Positions 11,194 to 22,631 of a stretch of DNA of 64,000 nucleotides are shown here, piece after piece. Source of the stretch: Porogramme epimiltina (taxonomy: Eukaryota; Basidiomycota; Agaricomycetes; Polyporales; Polyporaceae). The notes beneath the pieces are model-generated. The model saw nothing but the letters and a program-made list of their open reading frames with translations, ran no database searches and was not told the DNA's origin. The DNA lies in NCBI GenBank assembly GCA_900155495.1, contig FTLJ01000376.1:1-64000 (forward strand), in the 5' to 3' direction. Position numbers and translations under genes: made by a program. Numbering within the stretch: position 1 is the stretch's first letter; each line of letters begins with the position of its first letter.

Positions 11194-13861
11194 ATGTCCA
11201 ATGACACTCAGAAGGCCGACCAGATAGCACACAGATTATACGTTAAACTCGCTCTAGTCGTCAACCATGCCCGTGCCACTCTCGAGCCGTCCCCCGATGC
11301 CAAGGTCGACAAATGGGTAGGCACCATCGTCTGTGTGCTCCGCGTATTCTCCGGCAACTGACCCGCGACCCTGCAGTTCAACCTCGAGATTCCGGACCCT
11401 GATCTCTTCAAGAAACACACCCATATCTATCGTGCTATCTCTTCTGCTCCCACCACCGTCCCTATCTTCCAGCTCCAGGTCTTGCTCTGCATCCCAGACT
11501 TAGCCACCAACCAGGTCCTCGTCCATCATGCACCGGACTCTTCTCGAGTACGCATCGACCCTACCCCACGTTACATCGCCCTCGAGACCTGGTCACTCGC
11601 CTTCACCCCTCATGCCCCCCGTCACGACCATACCCAGGATTTTCAGCCATCTACCATGTACAAGTACGGCATTCCCCTCTTCCGCAGCATCTTCACCCTT
11701 CTTCGCATCCTTCCGTCTTGGAGGTTAGCTCGGCGTCTGCGCAGACGTGTTGGTGGCAACCGCAATGGGAACTTCAGCATACTGCTGCGTGTTGACGGCG
11801 TGGAGAGCAGCATACACCGAAACGATATACTCGACTTTGGTGAGTCATCTATCACCTGCCCCCGAACCTACCCTGTTTCGTATGCACAATCACAATGGTA
11901 CCACACTGTCGCGCCCACAACACACTTCTTCCGCACTTCCCCTCTTCTTTCCTTCCATCATTCCGGTCCCGCATACACCAGTCACTGACTTTATCGATCC
12001 GTTCACGTCACGCTTCGTGACCAGGTGCAAGTCCCTCCACCGCCGCTCGTCCACTACAACATGAGCAGCAGGCGCTCCCCCCGATCACACATCCCAGCGG
12101 CGACCTCACCATCTCCGTGACGTACCTGACCGTTCCCGACTTCCGACTGGACACGGTCGAGTCGCTTTTATCCTCGCGACTGTTGTCCCTCGAGGAGGGT
12201 CCTGACTTCACCCCAACCCTGGTTAAGAACCAGCAGCGCGACAGCATCTCCGCTTCACCGGGAAGCTTGCCCCTCCGCACTTCTCTACCACGCTCTCCCC
12301 CACGCTCCGTCGCCGAGCGCTTCGTCATCCCTCCAGCTACGCAGGGGCACGGCCGCTCAACTTCGCTCTCGTCTACACAAGCCGTGAAGGGCAATTCAGG
12401 CGGAAGCCCGAGACTTGCCAACATCCCTCTTCCCGTAACCCGCAACCTCTCTGGCGCCGGCATGGGTGCGTCTGGAGTGTCCGACTCGTCTTCATCGAGG
12501 CAAGGCGCCTCCATTGGCTCAAGGGAGGACGTGTCTACCCTCGCTGCCCGTATGCGCCGGGAGAGTATCCAAGGGCGTGGAACGGTACGTCGTTCCTTAT
12601 GCTGTATGGGCCTTTCCTGCATCGGCTTACAACGTATATGCTCGTAGGATTCTCCTAGTGGCGTTCCCATCAGGAAGATCCCCATCACCACCGTGAACGC
12701 CTTCAAGTCGTCGACAATATCCTCCGGTTCACCATCATTACACTCCCCGTCCCCATCCCTCCGCCAGCCTTCCCCATTAGCAGTCGGCCCCTCGCTTCCA
12801 TCACGGCCTGCTCAATCGCCCACTTCATCACGGGTACCACCATCGCCCACGGCCTTCCCCTCATCTCCAGTAACGCCGTTCCGACCCTCACCGCCCTTTG
12901 TGCCGTCCAGCCTAGGCTCGGGGCGCCCGTCCTCGACCGAGTGGACCTCCGGTAGCCCCACCGGACCTCTTTCTGGTGGGTCGCCAAGGATGCAGGGCAA
13001 GCGGTACTCGAGCAGCTTTGGGCAGCGGTACGCCCCAGCTGGAAGCGTTCCCGGCGAGCCCAGCCCGAAGAGCAGCCCGAGAAGTGCACCGAAGGAGATT
13101 GACAAGGTACGTCCGCCCTTTCCCTCAGCGCTCCGGACACTCGGCTCACGTTCCGACTACAGGGCACGTCGTTCATGAGCGCCAACACCGACGACGACGA
13201 CATTTCCGCGTTCATGCAGGACATCGACACGCGCAAGCCCCTCGGTACCGCGCGCGACGGCCCGCCCTCCCCCGCGCCGCTGCCGCTTCGCCCACACGGG
13301 CGCGAGGCGACGATCCGCGAGGAGTCCTCCGCGTCTTCGTCGTCGGGCGGGACCGTCGTGCCGCCGCACCACATGCGCGAGCGCACGGCGTCGCTCCCCG
13401 CACCGGGGCCGTATACGGTACCGTCGACGGAGGCGGGCATCGACGAGCGCCTGCAGGAGATGAAGGAGACGTTCCTCGCGTCGCTCGAGGGCCTCGGACG
13501 CGGTTCGCGCCGGCGGGAGCAGCCCCAGGACGAGCGTGAGCGCGAGCGCGTGCCGGGCGCCTCCTCGGACCGGGGCACGCGGTTCCCTGGGGACCGCCGG
13601 AGGGAGAGCCCGCTCGCGTCCCCAGGCGACGGCGGGTCGGGCGAGGGCTCGGAGACCGGCTCGTCTGGTGGGGTCGTAGGCCTCGGGATCGCGGGTGTGC
13701 CGCTGCCACGAGCGTACGTGCGCCCGCGGCTGGCGTCCACGGGGAGCGTGCGGAGCGGGTTCAGCATTGCGTCGGAGGAGGTTATCGGCCGCATGGACCC
13801 GGAGGTGACCGGCAGCGGGGAGGAGCGTCGGCGGAGTCGCGGGCCGCTGACGGAGATGTGA
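11194..13861 (+). CDS. ATG13: Autophagy-related protein 13 (Atg1 kinase complex subunit)
   Basis: Model: join(11194..11316, 11377..11839, 12025..12584, 12648..13106, 13163..13861), 767 aa. Atg13 is the regulatory subunit of the Atg1 kinase complex that starts autophagosome formation; TOR phosphorylates it when nutrients are plentiful. The N-terminal ~220 residues read as the Atg13 HORMA domain: KYGIPLFRSIFTLLRILPSW, then RLARRLRRR, and later THPSGDLTISVTYLTVPDFR and SLEEGPDFTPTLVK. The middle is a long Ser/Pro-rich disordered region with the family blocks IRKIPITTVNAFKS and KRYSSSFGQRYAP. NTDDDDISAFMQDIDTRKPL near the start of the last exon is the conserved Atg13 acidic motif (Atg1/Atg17-binding region by family knowledge). 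The third exon was placed to keep phase 1 across a 185-nt intron; that junction is the least certain. Confidence 0.93.
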
Positions 13862-14858
13862 ACGGGGTGTGCGGATTGTGGGGGGATGCGGTGGTGATGG
13901 TGGTACGTCCTCATGTTTGTGTTTGTGGTTGGGTTTGGGGTGTGTGTGGTGGGGGTTTACGGAATGGTGGTGGGCGTCCTTGTCGCGCGCGCCGCGAAGG
14001 ATGGCGGCGGTCGGCGGAGGAGCTATTCCTGCAGATGACGCAGGCTTGCGGCGTGGCGCGGTGCGTTTCGGACCCCACAGGGCTCGCGGAGGCCCTCAAT
14101 GACCCTGCTATTACTACCATTACTGTTGTTACGCATCGCCGTCGTACTCTCTCCTCATTAGGTTGTTATCTCACTATTCACTCGACACGAGCACCCAGCA
14201 CTCTCTTCCCCATCCCCTGCCTTCCCCTCCCCCTGCTGTCGTCGAGCCCTCCCTCATTCTTGGCCCTATCTCGTCTATGTAGCATGCATGCATATATTCT
14301 TATTCCGCGGACGGTCCCGCCCAATTGTTGCATTATTAGCCTTACTTTTCCATCCATCCGTCTGCCTGCCTGTTTCCCCCTCCCCACCCACCCATCAGCG
14401 TAGGGCACCTACTTAGTGCGGTTTCGGAGAAGGGTCCGTTGCTCCGTATTGCTCTGCCGCGATGCTGTTCGTGTTCCGGCTCTGCCATGTCTATCCGGAT
14501 TCCACGCATACAGCCCCACACCGCCATAGGGTACCCGTGCCTCCCTCGCATAGACGCACCCGTTGCTCTCCCTTTCCCGTCCTTGCCCGGCAGCAGTGTA
14601 GTGTACATTTGATGACTATACCAACACCCTCTCCTCACGCACGAGACACGCAAGAGGCTCGCGAGGCCACACAAGGGCGGCTACTCGTGCCACACGGGAC
14701 GTATGCGCTCAAGTATATTCATACAGCGGTGCTTCGTGTGGGGGTGATACATGAGTGCTAGGAGAGCACCGCAGCAAGCGGAGATAGCGATGTGAAGAGA
14801 GTGGGGGGCGGCGGCGGAGAGTGCAACGTTGTCGGATGAGGCGGGCCTGGTTCCGCTG
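13862..14858. other. Convergent 3' flanks, no gene seen
   Basis: Starts with a T/G-rich run (13900-13980) just after the ATG13 stop, then pyrimidine-rich sequence (14150-14380). ATG13 (+) and the M14 gene (-) converge here. No coding signal was found. Confidence 0.45.
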
Positions 14859-16949
14859 TTACACTGCATAGTGGAGCATGAGCGGTGTGCGGACATGAGA
14901 CGGACGGCGGCAGGGGATACACGTACGCTTCTGTTTCGAGATGAACCCCGCGAGGAAGCGAATCATGTTCGCGGTCTCTTCGCCGACGGGGCGAATCCAC
15001 TCCGCCGGGAGGGAGAAGCCGTACTACCGGAGGTGGTCCGTTAGTAGGGCAAGTGTGGGAAGCAGAGGGGGGATGCGTACCGTCCCAGTGTCGCGCAGGT
15101 GGACCGAATACGCAAACTTAATGCCTGCGCGCGCGTACATGTAGTCGACCACGTTTCCGGAGGCCCTACGAGGCGTCTAGGTCAGTTACATGTGCATGGT
15201 GGTCAAATGTCAAACGCAAACGCACTTGTAGAGCTGTTCGCACAGGCTGCCGGTCTGCATACGGATGTTCGCATCAGACACCTGCACAAGAGTGGTCTCA
15301 GTTGCGTGTGCTCACCGTAAACGCCGTGCCGTGGACTTGCGCGATAGCTTTAACAGCACCGAGCGCAGCCTCGACCTGGTTCTCGGCATCCTTCGGCGTC
15401 CTCTTGCACGAGAACGAATACGGAGTCGATACTGGGCCCAAATGAAGTGATAGTCAGCGACAGTCTGCTACACAGCTGTTGGTGGCGCTTCATTTCGAAT
15501 GCACACTCACGCATCTGTCCGTAACTCCGCAAGTCGATGAACGCCTTGAGGTTCGGGAGTGTCGTGACGAAGTTGGCGATGTTGTTCACCTCCGGGGCCT
15601 CGAACGGGCGGTGGCCTGGGTACCACGTCGAGCACGGGTCCTCGTCCGTGCTCTTGCCGGGCCGGAACCAAGCGAACTCGTCGGTGGAATTGGCGAAGGA
15701 GGGGAGCCTGGACCTTGCATTCCATTTGTACCCCTAAAGAACCAGGATGGAGGGATCGAGAAACTTTAGTGGCGGTCGCGTGGACGGCCGGGGCAAAGTG
15801 GACGCACCCAATTTCTACAAGATGACACAGATGAGTCATCGCAGAGGTCGTTCGATTTGGGGCTAGTACTGACCTGTTCATGTCAATTCCCGTGCACGTC
15901 TCAGCAGCTCCCAAGTTTTGGCGGTTTTTGTACCTATGACGCGGTATGAAGACCGTTATTTTTCATATAATATGCCAGAGCGTACCAAAACCGATCATAT
16001 TCCCAGGTGAAGACGTATCCATCGGGATTAGGTACGGGAACTATGTAGAAATCCTGACAGACCTCATTCAGAGAGCTTAGGAGGGCCATGTGTCGAGTCA
16101 CTTACGAAATACTCGAGCCATCGGTACAACGACCACTCTTCCGCGGGGTCCGACACGAGCGCGTGGGCGAGGTAGAGCGCTGTTGACGTCGCTATCCACT
16201 TCGTGTTGACAAAGCCAAATAGGAAACGCGCAAACAGCGTGTCAATAGGCAGGACCAACCACACTCAAGCGAACCTCGCCCACCTCGCGTGCATGCTGCG
16301 CCCCAGTGATCACGAAGCCCAACTTCTTCGCGCTTCCGCCTGCTCCGAGTTCCACAGTGGGCGAGCTCGATATCTTCATAGCCAGCATCTCCCTGCCGTT
16401 GCCCGAGTGCCCGAGGTCGACCAGCTCGACGAGAGCGGGATGCGCCGCGGCGATGTCGCCTACAAAGTCCGTAATTTCGCTCAGCGGGTGGTATAGTTCA
16501 TGGTACGTCGAGTTAGCGAGCGCACGGGGCCCGACATCCCAACGACTGTTTGGTGCGAGGTCATGGAGGCGGTCGAATGGAATGGTGCCGACGTCGGAGG
16601 AGAAAGTTTCGGGGGACAAGCGTTGGCTTGCGTCGTTGAAGACAAGATCGACGTGTGAAGTGCCTATACTCCATACGTGCGCCCCGGAGAGCTGTTTCGT
16701 CGAAGCACAGAAAGCGTGAACGGTGAGTTCAACTGTTGGTCGTGTGAGTGTTTGCGCTCGTACCTCGGCTGCCTTGAGCACCTCATCAATATTATTCCGC
16801 CCTCCAGTGATGTGTGATAGCGGGAAACGCCTCAAGACTGGCCGACTAGCCGTGGGGTTCGACGAGAGTGGAAGCTGGTCATCGGAGCCAACGTAGAGTG
16901 CAGCAGCGAGCGCAGGGTAGAAAGCGGAGAGAGCCCAAAGCCACAACAT
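14859..16949 (-). CDS. Secreted M14 carboxypeptidase-like protein with a degenerate active site (Ecm14-type pseudoenzyme)
   Basis: Minus-strand exons: 16949-16284, 16198-16106, 16053-15986, 15933-15874, 15814-15808 (7-nt microexon), 15733-15511, 15431-15316, 15281-15226, 15165-15081, 15023-14859; 512 aa. An N-terminal signal peptide (MLWLWALSAFYPALAAALYV) and a long propeptide precede the M14 fold: GAQHAREWIATSTALYLAHA, VPNPDGYVFTWEYDRFW, CTGIDMNRNWGYKWN, DPCSTWYPG. Compared with pancreatic carboxypeptidase A, the first zinc ligands (HxxE in HARE), the substrate arginine of YKNR, the NR pair and the tyrosine of LYKASG are kept. The third zinc ligand (His in IHSYSQ) is Arg (DLRSYGQ), and the general base (Glu in ELRDTG) is His (SVHLRDTG). 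So peptidase activity is unlikely. Fungal Ecm14 is a known non-catalytic M14 relative tied to the cell wall; this protein goes further by losing a zinc ligand. The upstream in-frame TTG was rejected in favour of the ATG that begins the signal peptide. Confidence 0.88.
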
Positions 16950-17182
16950 CCTCTTGGTCGTACACCAACAGGCGCCATGCCCCAATCCGTTCCACCCCTA
17001 ATGGCTCCTTCCGTCGGACCGCCCGGCCCGACCACACCTTGGTAATGACGGCAGTCCGTTCCTCTTCTCACAAACGGCGAACACTAGAGTGTCCGGAAAT
17101 ACTCGTGGAAATTCGTAAAGTGTTGCGTACGTTACAACATGGTGTGTATCCAAAATGTTGAGCCCAAGACAGACATACTCCC

Positions 17183-19293
17183 TCAGTGCTTCTCCGACTG
17201 ATTCTGCACCTCCGAAAGGTGGTTCAGCTCCTCCTCTTGCGCGTCGAGGTGGCGGTATTGGAGCCAGAACAAGCAACCCGCGATGAACGCGAGTACACCC
17301 ATGACACCGTAATTCCACACCAACAACGGGTCCTCCGAGAGCGACACAAACGCCTCGCCGAGCGCGGCCGAGACTGCACTCGCGAAGAAGAAAACGGACA
17401 TGACGAGCGAACGCATGTTCTTCGGCGCCTTCGTGAACGCATATTCGAGGCCCGTGATCGACGCAAAGATCTCCGAGAACGCGATGAGCACGTACGCTCC
17501 GGTTTGGATCCATACGTTCAAGTCGGATGTCACCGGGTTGCCATCCGCGTCTGTGCACGTTGCGACCTCATACCCGCACGGGTTGCGCTTGTAGATGTAG
17601 TGCTGCACGACCGCGGCCCAGACCATGGATGCGGCACCGGTGAAGAATCCGAGAGTGATTTTCTTTAGTGGGGTGAACCTGATACCGGCGCGGCGGAGGG
17701 CGGGGTAGATGAAGAGGTCGCAGATGGGAATGAAGATGATGAGCGCAAGGGGGTCAAGGTTGGAAAGGACATCGTTAGGAAGCCCGTTAGTGACCATGGT
17801 CGCGGCCTGGGAGACGAGGTTGTTGTTCAACTGGTTGTATGTGAGCCCTGTGGCACGCAAGGTTTAGCGTCACCATTCAAGTAACCAACCATGGTCTGAT
17901 TACGCACAGTAAATCGGGAACCAGCAGAACACGCTGCACGCCTTGAGTCCGCGTTTTACTTCGTCCACCCACTGGTCGTCAAACGTCATCCAAGAGGGGC
18001 GCTCCTCGCCTTGGAGCTTGCTCGGCTTCACACTCTCCCAGAAGTCACCCGCGTTCATGTTCTTGTAGGTCTGAACAGGGTTGAGCGACCAGCGGCCCTT
18101 CATCGCCGAGCGCCAGAGACGGAAAGCCGTAGCAAGCACAGACCCGGTCGGGGGAGAACGGGTGTACATGTTGCGGCCGAAGTAAAGGACAATCGGGCAG
18201 ATGAGGAAGACGACGGTGGGGAGAGTGAATGACAGGTAGAAGCCGACATACTACATATAGTCCAGTTAGACATTGCTGAAAGGTATGGCGATACAAAACG
18301 GTAGCGTACCTTCTCGGAGTAGACCATGGAGATCTGACCGATGAGAGAACCGACATTGATGAGGAGATAGAAGTACATGTAGATCCTGGAAGTCGTCAGA
18401 ATCGGGTCGACAACGACACGCTCGCCAGATCTAGTGTGGCCGATAAAGAGCTTCGTCTTCTTGTACTGCTCCGCGACAAGCGGAGAGATGGTCGCCTTGA
18501 AGCTACCCGTTCCCATTCCCATGACAATGAGCGCGATGACGAAGCAAGCTAGGGAGTTGTTGGGCTTCTCGATTACACCGGGAACAGCAGAGACGATGAG
18601 GAGAACGTGGCCGATGAGGGTGATGCCGACAGCTACACAGACAGTCTTGTAGCGACCCCAACGGGTGTCCGCGACATATGCGCCGAAAAGGGGCATAACG
18701 TAGACCCTAGGCATAGCAATGAGTCATTTCCGTTGAACATCCTATAGGTATATAAGTTGGCTATTTTCCGTACCAGAATTGGTTGAAGGTAGTGAGGCCA
18801 GTGGCCGCACGCTGGCCCATGCCAAGCGCACCGGGCTGATCAATGCTAGCTCCAGTAGTCGAACCTCTGGGAAGAGGTTGTTGGATGAAGTTTGTCTGTA
18901 ATGCAATATAGCGCCCGTTAGTCCTCGTATCCCGCTCAAGAGTTCATAGACCAAGGAAACGTACGAAGACTACGGTGCACCCGTAATACGAGAACCGCTC
19001 TGCCATCTCGCAGATCCCGATCACTGAGGTACGAGGATTAGTCGTTTCGCCAAGGCAGCGAAAAAACCGGGAAAAAACTCACGGAATGCGCGGAGAGGGA
19101 GGGCATCGGGCACACGACGAAGAGCCTGCTTCTCTTCCTCGGTGGGAAACTCGAGGCCGTCATAGATATCATCGATCTCCTCCGAGGAGTCGTCCTCGCG
19201 CATAGCAAGGCCCTTCTTCTCAAGCTCCACCTCATCCCGCTGGGCCTCAGCGAGGCCTGCGATGATGTCCTTGTCGGGTCCCTGGCCTGCCAT
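17183..19293 (-). CDS. Proton-coupled oligopeptide transporter, POT/PTR2 family (copy 2)
   Basis: Minus-strand exons: 19293-19083, 19023-18965, 18895-18774, 18706-18310, 18250-17908, 17847-17183; 598 aa. Exons 2-5 are 59, 122, 397 and 343 nt, the same as in copy 1, and every intron has the same phase. The POT signatures GAYVADTRWGRYKTV and FYLLINVGSLIGQISM are present, as is LTYNQLNNNL in the last exon. Differences cluster in the acidic N-terminus and the last ten residues. Codons are less G/C-biased than in copy 1, which suggests a lower or different expression level. It lies head-out from the M14 gene, whose promoter must fit in the 233 bp between 16950 and 17182. Confidence 0.95.
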
Positions 19294-20612
19294 TGTCGTT
19301 CAGCTAGATCACGTCGTGAAGCGCTTGAACCGAGGATGAAGGGGCGTTGGAAGGGGCGAGGAGCGCGGGGCGCAAGGGGGCTCTCAGTGAACAGAGAGGA
19401 GGATCCCTGAGGCGGGCGCGCGTACTCCGCCTGAGGCCTTTTAACGAGAATGCATCACGCGGGTACGGCGCTGGGTAGCAGCATTTGGCAACGTACCAAG
19501 AAGTAGCTTGCAAGCGCCCGTGCAAAACCCGATCCATCACTGATCTTCCGGAAGAAGTCTATGGTGGTCCGGCTTGGCGTAGTGGAGAGATATCTTGCCG
19601 CCATGCTTCCGCCGAGGATTCGACAGGCACGACGTGCCCCGGCTTCATGGCGGATATGTCGTGATCTTACCAAGAATTGCACACACGACTCTAATGGAGG
19701 CTGAGCTGGAGGCTGATTCCCGGAGAAGAGCAAGGGCGTACCTGAATCAACGCGCCCTCGGAGTTCAAGAACCTCGCCCTCTGGCGCGATGCATTCCACG
19801 CTTATCGTGCCTGCTTGAGCCGACAATATTGGAGGAAGCATGTGGGACCACCTCCGCGTGTCGTTCCCAAGCAGCCCGACCGCCGTCGACCGCAGGCAAT
19901 CTTCCGGTAAGGAAAGCTTGAGACCGTTTTGCGCGTGCGTCTTCGTCTTGGCGTCTCGGACGGTGTCTTGTCTAGAACGCAATCAACAAAATGACAGGCA
20001 TCGGTGAACCCAAGCTCATATGATAGTCATCTACGTTGCCGCACATCTCGCATGCATAGTTTTCACTCGAATAGAAACTACGGAGTGTAGATGAAGTTGG
20101 GAATCACTACGAAGCATCGAATGTGAGCGCATTATGCACCGATTTCGAAATTGAAACATACCAGGTTATGGTCACTTGCACCACGAATCGGTGTCTCTTC
20201 AGAGCCGGTGAGCGATAGAACATGGGCGTTCCTGGTATATCGGGGCTGACGGAATCGTATCCTGTTCCTTATCTTGTAATGCCGTAAAACTTACCGACCC
20301 CGAGAGCATTCGTCAGGCTCGAGTCTGTATGGTGACACCACTTATCAATGGAGCATGTTCAGCGCAGTCAACAACAAAGATAGTAGCAGTCCCCAGATTA
20401 GACTGCCCTGGATTGTCAGCAACACACTTGGGTTTGCAGCCATGGGAAATATGGGGACCACATGTATAAGCCCCGCAGTAGTGAAAACACCAGTATGATG
20501 GACTACAGGCTACCGATAAGCCAACTCACTACCTTTGTATCATCCAGATGCCCGTCCCCGCTACACCGTTTCAACGGCTAATATGTCAGTTCGTTGGGAT
20601 CTTTCATAATGC
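19294..20612. other. Intergenic, promoter of PTR copy 2 and 3' flank of the phytase-like gene
   Basis: A pyrimidine-rich minus-strand leader precedes the transporter ATG. Nothing recognisable follows up to the 3' end of the next gene; the open frame on the minus strand at 19455-19982 has no motif support. Confidence 0.4.
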
Positions 20613-22575
20613 CTATGAGATGTTCACGGCGGCGCCGGGTAGTGTGACTCTGAACACCATAAACTGGTTGTCGTTGTCGAGGCCTGCGTCGAATGGCTGC
20701 CCAAGAGCAATACCCTGAGTACTTATGAAATCATTGTCCGACTAGATTTGGGCGGCGTTAGCATATACAGAGGATGGAATCATGTGACCTACCGCAGTGA
20801 AGAGGAAGTAGTCGTCGGGGAAGGATGGGTCCATGCAAGGCGCGAGTGCGAGTGATTCCCACTTAGCGTCGATGAGCGTTTGGTTAGCGGGGTCGCCTGA
20901 GGGAAGCAATGTGCGTCGTGCCATATACGCGTGAGAAAAACCACTTGATGTGTTTATGACTGTATACGCACCGTTATGCATACCAAACCTAGCCAGCTGT
21001 GTTTTGTCGATGAGGCTCACGAACCCGGCGTAAGTCGCAGGAGTGATGCTCTTGTTAAGTGTCCCATCGTTCGCGATGGGGTTGCTCGGATCATCGAACA
21101 CAGTACCGTGAATATCGGTGGCATTCGTGATGTCGAATAGGTCAGCCTGTCTGTGAAAGTCAAAAATCAGCGAAATAGTAGGGCGACGTCACAAGTAGAA
21201 CGCACTTGTACGACGATTTGTTGTCGTCGCCACCGTGCCCGTCACCATCACGCGCGAGAACGAGGAACACGTTTTCCTTGACGAAGTGTATTTCACTTTG
21301 AGCGAGAGTCTTTCCTTTGCTGGTCTGTGGTAGGGGGACGACCCATTCGCCGATGAGGGGAGGTGCATTGGTGAGCGCAGACGACACGTCATATGCAAGA
21401 AGACGAGCGTAACGCGAAGTGTCCTTGTCGTCCCCGCCGTCTTGGATAGTTGCGGACTGAAGCATCGCATAAAGCGTGTTACCAGTGGAATCGAGTGTGA
21501 GACCCTCGAATCCTGACATGGGCACAGCACAAAGTTAGTTTATACAGTAACATGCAGGCTGGTCAAACTTATACCTTGGTTTCCCGCCCTGCCCGTGTCG
21601 GGATCCGTGTCCGAAGTAAAGTTCAGCTTGCCGTTGATCATGGGAAGTATAGCCCCAGGAGGTTGAATCGCTTTGATGAGGTCGCCTTCCGCACTTATGA
21701 GGTAAATGTAGGGGCCATACTCGTCGCTCGTCCAGAACCTGTTACGCTGATTATGCGTGAGAGGAATAATGGAAACGGAGAGCAGACGTACGTCCCGTCA
21801 CAGTTGAGTGCAAGCCCTTCGGCATCCACAGCAAGGTGGCCGTTCGAAGGAGCAATTGGGAGTGGAGGATCTTCGATATTTCCAGATTGCTGAGCTGGGC
21901 GTACGCCTAACGCATCCAAGCCAGTGGTCTTCTGGTTATTGCGCTCGGTGTAGAGGAGGGTACTCCTGTATGTGAGTTTCAAGGAGTCCAACGCTTCGTC
22001 GAAGGCCAATTTATCTGTGTCGTAATACGGTGAGAGCACGAAGTCGATTTGGTGCGAGCGCGCTTGGTAGTCGATTGTTCCGTCACTGAAAATAGACTCG
22101 CGGATCAGATATATGCTTCTGTGATAGCGAAATCACCAGCGTACACGTTGAACCCTCTGTCAGGTTGGGCGACGATTGTTCCGGAGAAAGTCCCGTTAGC
22201 GTTGCGAACAAATGTGCCTCTCTTGAGGGCTATAGCGCTCCCAATGCCGCCAATAGTGTCACCTTCCAAAGAGTGTGTTAGTGCACGATAGTTTTAGACG
22301 TCATACAGCATAGGGTACCAGTGGATTCAGTGGCGTTCGATGGAATCAACCCGAAGGCAACCAAGCCCTGAAAATCCCATAAGATCAGCCCTCCTGCCTG
22401 TGATTAGGTTGGTTCAGTACAGCACCTTGTTCGTGTACGTATTCCCACCCAGCTGGACGTTGACAAAGAAGGAAGGGTCGGGTTCTGTGGGACTAGAGGT
22501 GGCTCTAAGCGGACGAGCGAACGAATTCGCTGCCCGTAGAGAGAGTGCCACGAGGAGCCAGGCGACGAGGGCCAT
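20613..22575 (-). CDS. Secreted esterase-like phytase-domain protein
   Basis: Minus-strand exons: 22575-22426, 22367-22319, 22262-22145, 22085-21792, 21738-21575, 21512-21206, 21150-20972, 20896-20793, 20741-20613; 497 aa. MALVAWLLVALSLRAANSFA is a signal peptide. The body matches the 'esterase-like activity of phytase' family (PF13449 type), a beta-propeller-like fold: GDTIGGIGSA, PDRGFNVDGTIDYQ, GHLAVDAEGLALNCDGTFW, SDEYGPYIYLI, NQGFEGLTLDSTGNTLYAML and a C-terminal LGQPFDAGLDNDNQFMVFRV. Enzyme activity is not established for most members. The third intron (22144-22086) was chosen because only the GTACGC donor restores the PDRGFNVDGT motif. A TATAAAG lies about 50 bp upstream of the ATG. 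Confidence 0.88.
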
Positions 22576-22624
22576 TGTGTCTGTCTGCGACTGGCACGAG
22601 CGAATGTACCCATCACCGTGATCT

Positions 22625-22631
22625 CTTTATA
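22625..22631 (-). promoter_or_regulatory. TATA box of the phytase-like gene
   Basis: TATAAAG on the minus strand, about 50 bp before the ATG at 22575, embedded in an imperfect GATC...GATC palindrome. Confidence 0.45.

Noticed and set aside
12703..13914. 403-codon open frame on the minus strand
   Set aside because: Complete overlap with the last ATG13 exons in antisense; the composition is the mirror of a GC-rich Ser/Pro coding region.
16950..16985. Upstream extension of the M14 protein from a TTG codon
   Set aside because: The internal ATG at 16949 begins a good signal peptide; the extension would bury it.
22086..22155. Frameshift in the phytase-like gene
   Set aside because: A GTACGC donor at 22144 joined to the acceptor at 22086 gives PDRGFNVDGT in frame, so no break is needed.
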